This document shows positions 43,554 through 52,845 of a stretch of DNA of 64,000 nt, in pieces. This DNA comes from Paenibacillus sp. RC334 (GTDB taxonomy: Bacteria > Bacillota > Bacilli > Paenibacillales > Paenibacillaceae), in contig NZ_CP125370.1 in the NCBI RefSeq assembly GCF_030034735.1, positions 620,001 through 684,000 of the forward strand, given 5' to 3'. The notes beneath the pieces are model-generated. The model saw nothing but the letters and a program-made list of their open reading frames with translations, did not search any database and was not told where the DNA came from. A program made the position numbers and the translations under genes. Within the stretch, counting starts at the first letter, position 1; each line of letters begins with the position of its first letter.

Positions 43554-43606
43554 GCTTGCAGATACAGTATATGAAATATCGCTAAGTCTTCAGGACAAGT
43601 ACAGCG

Positions 43607-44488
43607 TCACGGACGGTCGATAAATTCGTACAGAAAGGATTGACCCTCCCGATAGAAACGTGGGTCGTATACGCCCAGACGCTGTCCATCGTCTACAACG
43701 ACCACGAAGGGTGACCATTGCACAAGCGTTTGTGACTTGGGATTGCTGGCAAACAGCAAATCCAGATTAGCCTGATCCTTGGATGGCAGCTCGGCTACTG
43801 TATGGAAGCCTGTCCATAGGGAGCCTTTGCTCAAGGTGACCACGGAGTTCTTTTTGCTAATTACCGTGAACATACCGGGGACAAAATCGGCAGATAACGC
43901 TGCCTGCTCATAAGGCGCTTGTGTCTTTTGCTGGTGCAGAATGAGCATGCCTTGGGCAGTTTGGACGGTGAAATGCAGCGCCATCAGCGTCCATACGATC
44001 CGGTAGACGGCCATCGAGGAAATTCGGGCAGAACGCCGGAAGCGGACATAGAGGAACCCCGCCAGCATCAACGCCCATAGAACAAGGTCCACAATCGGAA
44101 TCGTCCCGAAGGTCACTCTCATCTGCGAGAAAGGTTCAAAATACCCCGTACCCCAAGCGTTAAACAGGTCGCTCGTATCGTGAATGAACACAGCCAGCAG
44201 GGCTATTCCAAACCACCGCCAGCCGGAGTGTTGGAAGAACAAGCGCACCAGCAAGGCAATAAATGCCGCCCATACGGGAACGAGGAACAGTGAATGGGTG
44301 AGTCCTCTGTGCCACATCTGGTATCGCCCTGACACATCCCACAACGTAGAAATCACATCTATATCAGGGATTTGCGAGCCAATAACGGTGGTGAATAGTA
44401 GTGCGCCCTTTTGCTTGCGCGTCATGTCCGACTTCTTGACTGCGCCGTATAAGGCCAAGCCGAACAGTGTATGTGTAATGGTATCCAT
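43607..44488 (-). CDS. YdjM-like membrane-bound metal-dependent hydrolase (DUF457)
   Basis: The 293 residues open MDTITHTLFGLALYGA, with His-rich motifs IGSQIPDIDVI, WHRGLTHSLFLVPV and FIHDTSDLFNAWGT (putative metal ligands), and four to five membrane segments, as in the LexA-regulated YdjM family. The C-terminal ~120 residues are a soluble extension. GGAGA precedes the ATG. Substrate unknown. Confidence 0.8.
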   Translation of the reverse strand: MDTITHTLFGLALYGAVKKSDMTRKQKGALLFTTVIGSQIPDIDVISTLWDVSGRYQMWHRGLTHSLFLVPVWAAFIALLVRLFFQHSGWRWFGIALLAVFIHDTSDLFNAWGTGYFEPFSQMRVTFGTIPIVDLVLWALMLAGFLYVRFRRSARISSMAVYRIVWTLMALHFTVQTAQGMLILHQQKTQAPYEQAALSADFVPGMFTVISKKNSVVTLSKGSLWTGFHTVAELPSKDQANLDLLFASNPKSQTLVQWSPFVVVVDDGQRLGVYDPRFYREGQSFLYEFIDRP

Positions 44489-44629
44489 AATGAGTCTCCT
44501 TTTGGCACAGATACTCTAATTGTAGCATGGTCCTGGTGTATTTGAAGAGTGCGGAGGTGATATAATAAGGATCAAATACGACTTTAAAAAGATTCATAGG
44601 ATGAAGACTGAGCAGAGGAGAGAAGGCTG

Positions 44630-45001
44630 ATGTATGAGAAGATTGTGGCATATGGTCTAAGCAAAAAAGAAGCGATAGAGGATTACCCTTTTGGTCCTGA
44701 GCCACAGGTGCTGAAGGTGGGAGGCAAAGTATTTGCTCTCTTAAGGCAAGCGAACGGTATTTGCCAAGTTTCTCTGAAATGTGATCCGGTTATTGCGGAA
44801 AACCTGCGTGAGCAAAACGAGGCGATTAAGCCGGGATATCATTTAAATAAAAAGCATTGGAACACGGTAACGGTCGATTCTACTTTCCCGCTGGAGGATT
44901 TGTACAGCATGATCGACCATTCGTACGATTTGGTTTTCAAAAGCTTGACCAAAGCGCAACGTGAAGCCATTACGATGAGAATACGGGCAACCGATCTGTG
45001 A
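44630..45001 (+). CDS. MmcQ/YjbR-family protein
   Basis: The 123 residues match the YjbR/CyaY-like fold: YPFGPEPQVLKVGGKVFALL, VSLKCDPVIAENLREQNEAIKPGYHLNKKHWNTV and LYSMIDHSYDLVFKSLTK. Sometimes annotated as DNA-binding; the true role is uncertain. RBS GAGAGAAGG. Confidence 0.85.
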   Translation: MYEKIVAYGLSKKEAIEDYPFGPEPQVLKVGGKVFALLRQANGICQVSLKCDPVIAENLREQNEAIKPGYHLNKKHWNTVTVDSTFPLEDLYSMIDHSYDLVFKSLTKAQREAITMRIRATDL

Positions 45002-45317
45002 AAGGTGTGTTATATGATGATTTCATTAGAATTTGTATGATGTTAATGGTTTATCATCCCAAATCTGTACCTCTATATATCGTTCCGGCCCTTTATCTCC
45101 ATATGGATTCCAGTCTTGCGGCAATAGGTTTGCCGCCTTGGAGTATAAAGAGTTCTCTTACTTTAAACTCCATTCCTCGTCGAATTTTGAGATAGTCCGT
45201 GGATCAATTAAATACATACTTCTTACTAAGATTTTTACTTGACAGAAAACACATAAAGATATATTCTTAATTTAAAGATAATTCATTTAAAAATAATATC
45301 GAGGAGTGGAACTGAAC
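45002..45317. other. Intergenic region with a decayed minus-strand frame and the mhq promoter
   Basis: Minus-strand bases 45026-45157 encode 44 codons including WNPYGDKGPERYIEVQIWDD, with the preceding part continuing in another frame (MEFKVRELF). It looks like a frameshifted gene remnant, family unknown. The right third carries the promoter of the next gene. Confidence 0.35.
45239..45267 (+). promoter_or_regulatory. Promoter of the nitroreductase-dioxygenase operon
   Basis: TTGACA (45239-45244), 17 bp spacer, TATTCT (45262-45267). The -10 lies inside the imperfect palindrome AAGATATATTCTT, a possible MarR-type operator. Confidence 0.55.
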
Positions 45318-45944
45318 ATGAGCGAATTGGTAAATATTATTCAAGAGAGAAGATCGGCTTCTAAATTTATTCCTGATGTTACAATAGATAAAAAAGAACT
45401 GGAAGAGATATTCCAGCTAGTAAAGTTTGCTCCATCGGCTTTTAATTTACAGCATGCGCATTATATCGTGATACAGGATACAGATACGAAACAAAGACTG
45501 CATGACGAGGCAAGTAAGCAGTATAAAATATTAACGTCTTCGGCCGCAATTGTGGTGCTCGGGGATACCGAGGCGTATACGAAAGTAGCTGAATATAATG
45601 AAGGCTTTCTAAACCTGGGCGTTCTGAGCAAGCAGGAATATGACAGAGAGGTGGAATCGGTGACCCAGTTTTATCGCGAGCGGGGACCTGTCTTCCAAAG
45701 GGAAGAAGCGATCCGCAATGCCAGCCTGTCTGCCATGCAGTTCATGTTGATTGCCAAGGACAAAGGCTGGGACACTTGCCCGATGATCGGTTTTGACCCG
45801 GAGAAGGTACGGGAAGTATTGAATTTTTCTGAAAACTTTGTGCCAGTGATGCTGATTACCTTGGGTAAAGAAGATGTATCTGGTCAGCGTGCACGTGGAT
45901 ACCGTAAGCCAGTTGGGCAATTTGTCAGCTACAACGGATTTTGA
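45318..45944 (+). CDS. mhqN: Nitroreductase family protein (MhqN-like)
   Basis: An FMN-dependent nitroreductase-fold protein of 208 residues. It shows IIQERRSASKFIPD (FMN phosphate contact), FAPSAFNLQHAHYIVI and CPMIGFDPEKVREVL. GAGGAG precedes ATG 45318; a GTG at 45306 overlaps that site. With the dioxygenase gene behind and the MarR gene convergent it reproduces the set controlled by MhqR in B. subtilis (quinone and electrophile stress). The symbol is assigned from that context. Confidence 0.8.
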   Translation: MSELVNIIQERRSASKFIPDVTIDKKELEEIFQLVKFAPSAFNLQHAHYIVIQDTDTKQRLHDEASKQYKILTSSAAIVVLGDTEAYTKVAEYNEGFLNLGVLSKQEYDREVESVTQFYRERGPVFQREEAIRNASLSAMQFMLIAKDKGWDTCPMIGFDPEKVREVLNFSENFVPVMLITLGKEDVSGQRARGYRKPVGQFVSYNGF

Positions 45945-45990
45945 AATATATAAATAAAATCAGATTAGATGAGGAAAAGGAGTGACTGAG

Positions 45991-46941
45991 ATGTCATTGA
46001 AGACCGCAGGAATTCATCATATCACGTCCTTTGCAGCAGATCCGCAGGGCAATGTTGATTTTTACGCAGGCGTGCTTGGGTTGAGATTAATTAAAAAGAC
46101 GATTAATTTTGATGCTCCTGAAGTATATCATTTGTATTTTGGTAATGAACAAGGCAGCCCCGGAACGATTATTACCTTTTTTCCGGCGCCGGGTACACGC
46201 AAGGGCAAGCTCGGAGGCGGGCAGGTAGGAATTACAACGTATGTCGTGCCGTCCGGTGCTTTGGAATACTGGGAAAACCGTCTGCACAGCTTGAAGGTAT
46301 CTTTCACGAAGGCCACTCGTTTTGGCGAGTCATTCATCCAGTTTCGAGACAATGAGGGCTTGCATCTTGAGCTGGTGGAGCGGGAAGATGGCCCTGTGAA
46401 CACGTGGACAGCCGGCGGCGTGCCAGCGGATAAAGCGATCAAGGGCTTTGGCGGCGCAGTGCTGTTCAGTGCTAATTCCAAGCATACGCAAGGCGTGCTG
46501 GAGAACATTCTGGGAATGACTCCCATCGGAGAAGATGCAGATGCAGGCTACATCCGCTATCAGGCGACTGGCGATTTGGGCAATCTGATCGACATTCCGG
46601 TCAAAGATGTACCGTGGGGCAACGGTGGTGCGGGTACGGTTCACCATATTGCCTGGCGTGCCCAGGATGATGCAGAACATCAGGTGTGGAATGAAACGGT
46701 TCGCCAGCATGGCTTTGGGACGAGCGGTATTGTGGATCGGCAATACTTCAATGCTGTATATTTCCGGGAGCAAGGTGGTATTTTGTTCGAGATTGCGACC
46801 GATCCACCCGGCTTTACCGTGGATGAGGAGCTGAACGAATTGGGGCACAAGCTGATGCTGCCAGAGTGGTTTGAGCCTCAGCGTTCCCTGATTGAGTCTA
46901 ATCTGGTTCCCATTGAAGTTAGAGTATTGAAGCAGGATTAA
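45991..46941 (+). CDS. mhqO: Ring-cleaving dioxygenase, glyoxalase/VOC family (MhqO-like)
   Basis: The 316 residues comprise two VOC modules: GIHHITSFAADPQGNVDFYAGVLGLRLIKKT (1-35), FRDNEGLHLELVE (~115), GTVHHIAWRAQDD (~213) and GILFEIATDPPGF (~262). His and Glu residues fit the 2-His-1-Glu metal site of hydroquinone-specific extradiol dioxygenases. AAAGGAG precedes the start; ATG 45991 is preferred to GTG 45982. Likely opens toxic hydroquinone rings. Confidence 0.88.
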   Translation: MSLKTAGIHHITSFAADPQGNVDFYAGVLGLRLIKKTINFDAPEVYHLYFGNEQGSPGTIITFFPAPGTRKGKLGGGQVGITTYVVPSGALEYWENRLHSLKVSFTKATRFGESFIQFRDNEGLHLELVEREDGPVNTWTAGGVPADKAIKGFGGAVLFSANSKHTQGVLENILGMTPIGEDADAGYIRYQATGDLGNLIDIPVKDVPWGNGGAGTVHHIAWRAQDDAEHQVWNETVRQHGFGTSGIVDRQYFNAVYFREQGGILFEIATDPPGFTVDEELNELGHKLMLPEWFEPQRSLIESNLVPIEVRVLKQD

Positions 46942-46976
46942 TCATGATGGATCAGGACATATAAGGATAAGTAAAC

Positions 46977-47021
46977 AAAAGGTCCAATTGCGGGGTGCTT
47001 CTACGGCAATTTGGACCTTTT
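46977..47021. terminator. Bidirectional terminator, mhqO / marR
   Basis: AAAAGGTCCAATTGC (46977-46991) pairs with its near-complement 47006-47021, flanked by A and T runs. Confidence 0.88.
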
Positions 47022-47071
47022 CGCTTTTGGATTTTTTCAGTGACATCTTGTCTTATGATATCCGTATGGGA

Positions 47072-47527
47072 TTATCCCTCAATGTAGGTTTTGTTCAGCC
47101 GTACTAACAGCTCCCCGAATTTTTCCTGTTCCTCATCTGTCCAGTTCTCCAGCATTTCGCAATACCGGGCTACTCTCATTTTTTTGTCTTCCAGCAACAG
47201 TTTCTTACCCAGCTCCGAGATTTCAAACAGGCTGACGCGCCCGTCCGAAGGGTCGGATAGACGGCGAATCAGTCCCTTGGTTTCCAATGCGGCCGTTTGT
47301 CTGCTGACGGTAGAAATATCGAGCAGAAACATATCTGCGAGCGTTTTTACACGAGTGGGGCCATACTCCATGAGCTGCCTCAATAGCAGATACGTGGCGC
47401 GCTCCAAAGTGCCGATTTTGTGCTCAGACTGATCAATGTATACTGCGCGGCGTATAAATGTTGTTAACTCATACTCAATAAGCTCCACTGCTTTATTCCT
47501 GTGAGAATCATGAAGAGGATGGTTCAT
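47072..47527 (-). CDS. MarR-family regulator (MhqR-like)
   Basis: The 151 residues form the MarR winged helix: LERATYLLLRQLMEYGPTRVKTLADMFLLDISTVSRQTAALETKGLIRRLSDPSDGRVSLFEISELGKKLL. AAGGAGG decides ATG 47527 over 47557. Convergent to mhqNO, it is a candidate thiol- or quinone-responsive repressor of that operon. No Cys sits in the usual N-terminal sensing position, since the first ~40 residues contain none, so sensing may be by ligand as proposed for MhqR. Confidence 0.82.
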   Translation of the reverse strand: MNHPLHDSHRNKAVELIEYELTTFIRRAVYIDQSEHKIGTLERATYLLLRQLMEYGPTRVKTLADMFLLDISTVSRQTAALETKGLIRRLSDPSDGRVSLFEISELGKKLLLEDKKMRVARYCEMLENWTDEEQEKFGELLVRLNKTYIEG

Positions 47528-47851
47528 TGCAAGTTCCTCCTTAATGTGGTGATTCATCGGAATATTGGATTTACAAACCCACGTTGTTAATGTACTGCAT
47601 CATTCAAATTAATCCACTATACTCAACTATGCAAGGTCCGTGGAATGTACCATTTCAACGGACTCTGGTTATGGTTTGAACATTGAAAAACATCCCCAGT
47701 CATTTCAGGTTGGAGGGCTAGTGAAGAAAGAGGGACGGTCATTACTGACCGGGTGGTTTGTCTGATCACAAAAAATAACCTGCACAGCCGTGTGAACCAC
47801 ACGGCGATGTGCAAGTTTATTTTAAATTGGATTCATAGCGGTTAAACCTGC
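47528..47851. other. Intergenic region between marR promoter and SNF2 gene end
   Basis: The 324 bp contain a small hairpin ACGGTCA-TTAC-TGACCG near 47735 and the SNF2 terminator. No coding frame is supported. Confidence 0.5.
47782..47812 (-). terminator. Terminator of the SNF2 helicase gene
   Basis: GCACAGCCGTGTG pairs with CACACGGCGATGTGC (two-base bulge). On the minus strand it is followed by a T-rich run (GGTTATTTTTT). Confidence 0.85.
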
Positions 47852-50800
47852 CTAGATCATTAACAGTTCACGAATCTCCAGCTCGGTCAGTGCCGAAAGG
47901 GTTTCTTGTCCCGGTTGGATGACCTGGTCGATGAGATTTTTCTTTTTTTGCTGTAATTCATACATTTTGTCCTCTACCGTACCTTGCGCGACGAGACGAA
48001 TCACCTGCACGACTTTTTTCTGGCCCATCCGGTGGGCGCGATTGGCAGCCTGTTCCTCTACAGCGGGATTCCACCACAGATCATACAAAATGACGGTATC
48101 TGCCCCGGTGAGATTCAGGCCGGTTCCTCCTGCTTTCAGAGAAATCAGGAACAGATCACGTTCTCCTTCATTAAAACGGCTGCATAGCTCCACACGTTCC
48201 GAAGCGGGAGTCTGCCCGTCCAGGTAAAAGTAGGGCACTCCTTCCTGAGCAAGCTCGCGTCCGATCAATTGAAGCATCGTCGTGAATTGTGAAAAGATGA
48301 GCATCCGCTTGCCCGAACTAAGGCATTCCGTAACGATCTCAAGCAACTGCTCAAACTTGGCTGAGCTTCCGGTGTAGCCCTCGATGAACAAGCCTGGATG
48401 ACAACAGAGCTGGCGAAGCCGGGTCAGACCCGCAAGGATCTTGATCCTGTTTTTCTGGAAGCCTTCCTCATTCAGATGCTTTAATGTCTCATGCTGGAGC
48501 TTGGCCAGATAGGCGGTATACAGCTTCTTCTGATCCGGCAGGAGCCGTGACACCTGAACGGATTCGATTTTTTCCGGCAGCTCCTTCAGGACGTCACTCT
48601 TGAGGCGGCGCAGCAGAAATGGACGTACCCGCTTGGCGATCACATCCCGGGTGAGGTTGTGAAATGCTCTTTTTCCACCGGGAAATAGCTCGGGAAATAC
48701 CACATCGAAGATGGACCATAGCTCCTCCAGTGTATTTTCCACCGGTGTTCCGGTAAGGGCAAAACGGTAACGGGCTTTCACATCCTTCACACTCTGTGCC
48801 GTTTGGGTGGCATGGTTCTTGAATGCCTGCGCCTCGTCCAAAATCAGCGTGTGGAACGATAGCTTGCCGTACAAGTCTGCATCCCGACGCAGCAGAGGAT
48901 AGGAGGTGATGATGACATCATACCGCGCTGCGTCCCTAATGATTCGATTACGCTCATCCGCGATGCCGTCTGCAATAACGACGCGGATATGGGGTGCAAA
49001 CTTCTCCAGCTCATTCCGCCAGTTGTATACCAGTGACGCAGGAGACACGATCATGGCTGGAAGCTGCTGACTACGGATTTCCGGCAGTACAGAGACGAGA
49101 AAGGCGATACTTTGCAGCGTTTTGCCCAGTCCCATATCATCTGCCAAAATGCCCCCGAAACGGTAATGCGCCAGCGTCTTGAGCCATTGAAAGCCGTAAA
49201 CCTGATAATCCCTCAGGATTGGAGCGAGTGTGTCGGGTACTGGAAAGTCGAGATGATCTGGATTACGAATATTCTCCAGCAGTTGGCGAAACGTTTTGCC
49301 CAGCGTCAGATTCTTCCCTTGATCATGGGGATCTATTAAATACAGTCCTTGCGTAACGGGTATGCGAATTTGTGCGGCATCCAGGTCGCTTTTGCGAATT
49401 CCCGTTTCGTTCATGAACCGGATCAGTTCCTTGTATTCCTCTGTTTCCAGCGGCAGCAAAGCACCATTCGGCAAGCGGTGATATCTTCGCTTTTCCTCCA
49501 ATGATTTTAGCAGCAGGCGGATTTCGGATTCCGGAATGCCTTCGATATCAAATTTAAATTCAAGCCAATCGGTACGTTCGTCCAGCTCTACTCGTACCTT
49601 CGGGGTAGGCAGAGTGTTGTTTATTTTCGATTTAACAGCACCTGTGGCATACACCTCTACCAGCTTTTCCAGCTGTGGCACCGTATGATACAGAAAATCA
49701 TATTCCGCATCCTCATCTTCCATAACATATCCACTGTCTGTCTTGGCGAAGGAGCTATGCTCCATCAGATCCAAAATTTGTTGTTCCTGCTCCCCATCCC
49801 GTATCAGAATACGCTCGTTGTCAGGCTTCCGCTCGTCGGTTTCCAGTGGGTTCACGATGATTTCCCCGTATTGGAACTCCAGTCCTGCCAGCAGCTTGTC
49901 TCTTACCCGATCCAGATATAGTTTCGCCTTTAATGGCTGCTGTGTAACCCGCTCAGATACGGAACGGGTCATATGGACACGTCCAAGCTTCATCAGCCCG
50001 GGAACAACCTTGTCCATAAAGGACTCCATCTGTTCCGCTGCAATCTGAATCTTCCGCTTGTGATGGACTTCGACCATCCGTTTTAGCTCGGACAGACGTT
50101 GCAGCGGATCATTCTTTTGCTTTACGAGCTTGCCATCGGCAATGACGATGCCGTAGCCCTCCATAATGGTTAGATCATCCAGCCCTTGAATGCTTAGCTG
50201 GTAACCCTCGGTGTCAGCCTCGGCTTTATCGAATTCGAATTGCAGCGGCAGCATGTTGTCCGACTGAGGAATACCCTCGGTTGTGTTTCCGTGAATTTCA
50301 AACTGGACGCCCTGTGCTGCTGCCAGCAAGGGGAGCAGCTTTTCCCAGGCCGCAGGTGGAATGAGTAGCATCCGTTCTCCACTCATGTGGCTGCCAGAGG
50401 ACGAATACGTACCCGAGGTTTCCCGGATCATCCGCTCATTACGGCGAACTTGAACCAACTGCTGAAGAATGGCGTCATGTTCGAGTCGAAATCGGTACAA
50501 CTGAGGCTCGTATGAAAAGTTTCTCGTAAACATGTAGCTGTCGCCACGATCAATGCTGTCGAGAAATGGACGGATTTTCTGGACGATATACAATCGTTTG
50601 GGCCCGGCTTTCATCTCTATACCAAACATGTACTTCTGGTAACCGTAGGCAAAAGGACGGATCACAAATTGAAAATCCAGAACAGCGCGGGTATCCAGCA
50701 GGGTAGGAGTGCTGCGAAGTGGCTTCTTGCTGCTGAACAACTTTAACATACTGTCGGTCAACTGGAGGTCACTCTGCGTGATGCCGGAGAATCGTGCGGT

Positions 50801-51214
50801 CCGGGCGTGATCATACTGAGCAGCGGTAGCGGTATAGATTCCGTCTGCTTCAGTTCCTTCTACTGAGTCCGAGGTCATGTCCGAATGGAGTTTGGAAGCA
50901 TAAGAACGCACAGACAGGCTTTTTCCGCTCAGCATTTCATGGACATTAATGAGAACAGCGGCAATATGCTTACAATACCGTCCGGTGGTCTGAAATGTGC
51001 TACAGGTGCATTCCGCGCGGATACTGCCATTAGGGCGGATCATAGTTGCAACGGCATAGAAGCGACTTCCTTTGATCGTAGCCTCATACACACCATCATC
51101 ATGATCTATTTGCGTGAAGGCCACTCTTTTGGCCCGATAATAGGCGTCCCCGTCGTCATAAGCGGCTTGACTGCATAGCTGTCTAATGACCCGCCGGGTA
51201 AGTTCAAAGCTCAT
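47852..51214 (-). CDS. SNF2-family DEAD/DEAH helicase with SWIM zinc finger
   Basis: A DNA-dependent ATPase of 1120 residues. The SWIM finger ECTCSTFQTTGRYCKHIAAVL lies near 70-90. A long middle region of unknown fold follows. The SNF2 motor covers ~650-1110, with Walker A DDMGLGKTLQ, Walker B LILDEAQAFKN, ALTGTPVENTLEELWSIFD and helicase C motifs FSQFTTMLQLI, SLKAGGTGLNLTGAD and QAANRAHRMGQ. ATG 51214 follows GGAGAGGA by nine bases; the frame extends to a TTG at 51223. Common single-gene Firmicutes protein, role uncertain (chromatin-like remodelling or repair). Confidence 0.92.
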   Translation of the reverse strand: MSFELTRRVIRQLCSQAAYDDGDAYYRAKRVAFTQIDHDDGVYEATIKGSRFYAVATMIRPNGSIRAECTCSTFQTTGRYCKHIAAVLINVHEMLSGKSLSVRSYASKLHSDMTSDSVEGTEADGIYTATAAQYDHARTARFSGITQSDLQLTDSMLKLFSSKKPLRSTPTLLDTRAVLDFQFVIRPFAYGYQKYMFGIEMKAGPKRLYIVQKIRPFLDSIDRGDSYMFTRNFSYEPQLYRFRLEHDAILQQLVQVRRNERMIRETSGTYSSSGSHMSGERMLLIPPAAWEKLLPLLAAAQGVQFEIHGNTTEGIPQSDNMLPLQFEFDKAEADTEGYQLSIQGLDDLTIMEGYGIVIADGKLVKQKNDPLQRLSELKRMVEVHHKRKIQIAAEQMESFMDKVVPGLMKLGRVHMTRSVSERVTQQPLKAKLYLDRVRDKLLAGLEFQYGEIIVNPLETDERKPDNERILIRDGEQEQQILDLMEHSSFAKTDSGYVMEDEDAEYDFLYHTVPQLEKLVEVYATGAVKSKINNTLPTPKVRVELDERTDWLEFKFDIEGIPESEIRLLLKSLEEKRRYHRLPNGALLPLETEEYKELIRFMNETGIRKSDLDAAQIRIPVTQGLYLIDPHDQGKNLTLGKTFRQLLENIRNPDHLDFPVPDTLAPILRDYQVYGFQWLKTLAHYRFGGILADDMGLGKTLQSIAFLVSVLPEIRSQQLPAMIVSPASLVYNWRNELEKFAPHIRVVIADGIADERNRIIRDAARYDVIITSYPLLRRDADLYGKLSFHTLILDEAQAFKNHATQTAQSVKDVKARYRFALTGTPVENTLEELWSIFDVVFPELFPGGKRAFHNLTRDVIAKRVRPFLLRRLKSDVLKELPEKIESVQVSRLLPDQKKLYTAYLAKLQHETLKHLNEEGFQKNRIKILAGLTRLRQLCCHPGLFIEGYTGSSAKFEQLLEIVTECLSSGKRMLIFSQFTTMLQLIGRELAQEGVPYFYLDGQTPASERVELCSRFNEGERDLFLISLKAGGTGLNLTGADTVILYDLWWNPAVEEQAANRAHRMGQKKVVQVIRLVAQGTVEDKMYELQQKKKNLIDQVIQPGQETLSALTELEIRELLMI

Positions 51215-51487
51215 GGTTTGCAATCCTCTCCTGAGTCATTCCGTTTTCTTTTATGATAACAGAACAGGCGTGATCGTGGACACATGCGGATGGTTATTGA
51301 AATATATGGATAATATTATGCAGAAACTGAAACTAACAAACCATGCGAGTGGAAATACTCTACCATTTTAATACTATAGGCCGAAATGAGTATTATGTCT
51401 AAAAGCTTATTGAATGGGCAGGGGAACAAACGATACAATTTATGGAATGGGAAAGGGCTTCGTGGATATAGATAAAGACGCCTCATT

Positions 51488-51859
51488 GTGGAAAAGGTGA
51501 TTAAAATTAGTCATGGCAGATTTATAAAGGGAATGATGTTGTGTGTAGTCCTCATTTTAGTACTGGGAGGATGTCAAAAGGAAAATACAGATGAAGATGC
51601 TGAACTGATTCATAAAGCCAAGGCTACAGCAATTAAGCATATGAAAGATAACTATGGTCTTGATGTAGAAATTACCTATGAACATAAGTTACCATCGTAT
51701 GTCTCCAGTAAAATTGATTTCGAAGGTAATGTGAAAGGAAGTCTAGAACAGACCTTTGATATTGCCGTTGATTATAAAACTCAAGAAACTTCCAACTTTC
51801 TATACAACCCTGAATTGAAGAATGTCCTTATAGAAAAAGGATATAAATCAAGGGAATAA
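51488..51859 (+). CDS. Small lipoprotein, first tandem copy (candidate immunity protein)
   Basis: The 123-residue protein starts at GTG. Residues 13-29 form a lipoprotein signal (MMLCVVLILVLGGC, lipidated Cys29). The mature part contains ATAIKHMKDNYGLDVEITYEH, DFEGNVKGSLEQTFDIAVDY and KTQETSNFLYNPELKNVLIEKGY. It is about 70 percent alike by eye to the protein at 52427 and to the remnant at 51940. I do not recognise the family. Exported, lipid-anchored and duplicated before a lipase gene, it would fit an immunity role. Confidence 0.75.
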   Translation: MEKVIKISHGRFIKGMMLCVVLILVLGGCQKENTDEDAELIHKAKATAIKHMKDNYGLDVEITYEHKLPSYVSSKIDFEGNVKGSLEQTFDIAVDYKTQETSNFLYNPELKNVLIEKGYKSRE

Positions 51860-51939
51860 TTATTATTCGCATATGTAAATAGACGTCGTTTTGGATGTAA
51901 ACGAGGATATCTACGTGCTGAGAGAGGGTGACTGAGATT

Positions 51940-52193
51940 AGGCTACGGCGTCCAGTATTTGAAGGATAAGTATAAATTAAATGTAGAAATCACATATGCA
52001 AAAAAAAGTTTCAACTTATGTAACGAATAAGGTCGATATAAATGGTAATGTAATAGGCCATGCGGAAGAGGATTTCACCATTTCTGTGAATTACGAAACT
52101 CAAGAAACTTCGGATTTTGCTATAAGTCCCGAATTAGAAAAAGTCCTTATCGAAAATGGAACCTATCCAAATACAAATTCATTAGACAAGTAA
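51940..52193 (+). pseudogene. Degenerate second tandem lipoprotein copy
   Basis: It lacks a signal peptide and start. VQYLKDKYKLNVEITYAK is in one frame and VSTYVTNKVDINGNVIGHAE, DFTISVNYETQETSDFAISP in the next, with the shift at an A8 tract (52000-52008 area). A further base is missing near 51950 relative to the third copy. The frame from ATG 51996 (65 codons) is the surviving C-terminal half. Confidence 0.75.
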
Positions 52194-52426
52194 TTAATAG
52201 TTGGAGTCGAATATTATAAGGGCACAATGGAAATTATTATTGAAAAATATGGATAATTTTATTGTTGAACTGAAACTATTCAGCTAAGAACGTCAATTTT
52301 CTACATCCTTTTGATGCTGTGGACTTAATCATATCTTAAGCCTAAAGGCGTATTGTTTGTTTCCGTTTGAGAAAAGGTACAATTCATAAAAGGGATTTTG
52401 TGGATATAAGATGGGACGTTGTGCAT

Positions 52427-52792
52427 ATGAAAGGGATGATTAGAATCGGCCACCGATATCTAAAAGGAATGATGGTGTTGATAGCTCTTATTTTAATATT
52501 AGGAGGATGCCAAAAGGTGAGTAAAGATGAAGATGCTGAACTGACCAGTAAAGCCAAGGCTACGGCTGTTCAATATTTGAAGGAGGCCTATGGTATTGAT
52601 GTTGAGATCACCTATGAACACAAGTTACCGAAGTATGTAGCTTATTCAATAAACTTTAAAGGAAATGTAAAGGGCCAAAAAGAACAGACCTTTGATATTT
52701 CAGTAAATTATAAGACACAGGAAACCTCTGATTTTATAATTAGCCCTGAGCTAGAGAAGGTCTTATTAGAGAAAGGATATGAATTGAGCTAG
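52427..52792 (+). CDS. Small lipoprotein, third tandem copy (candidate immunity protein)
   Basis: The 121 residues have a signal with lipobox LILILGGC (Cys28), then KAKATAVQYLKEAYGIDVEITYEH, NFKGNVKGQKEQTFDISVNY, KTQETSDFIISPELEKVLLEKGY. ATG 52427 aligns with the GTG of the first copy; the open frame reaches back to 52367. Part of the upstream DNA is duplicated too. It ends 53 bp before the lipase gene and is probably co-transcribed with it. Confidence 0.75.
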   Translation: MKGMIRIGHRYLKGMMVLIALILILGGCQKVSKDEDAELTSKAKATAVQYLKEAYGIDVEITYEHKLPKYVAYSINFKGNVKGQKEQTFDISVNYKTQETSDFIISPELEKVLLEKGYELS

Positions 52793-52845
52793 AGTTTGTA
52801 ACTAATGTATCTTGTTTTAAGATGCGATGACAGGAGTTTTTATAA

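Larger units (their letters stand above)
43222..43606 (-). other. 385-bp leader region of the panB remnant-panE operon
   Basis: On the minus strand it holds, in order, a hairpin after the preceding gene (43507-43553), about 120 bp without clear features, a short ORF with an ideal ribosome site (43314-43367) and a terminator-like hairpin with T6 (43264-43303). It looks like a transcription attenuator. Confidence 0.5.

Noticed and set aside
43151..43623. Plus-strand frames over the panB leader region
   Set aside because: Sequence composition is not protein-like and the region is better explained as a minus-strand leader.
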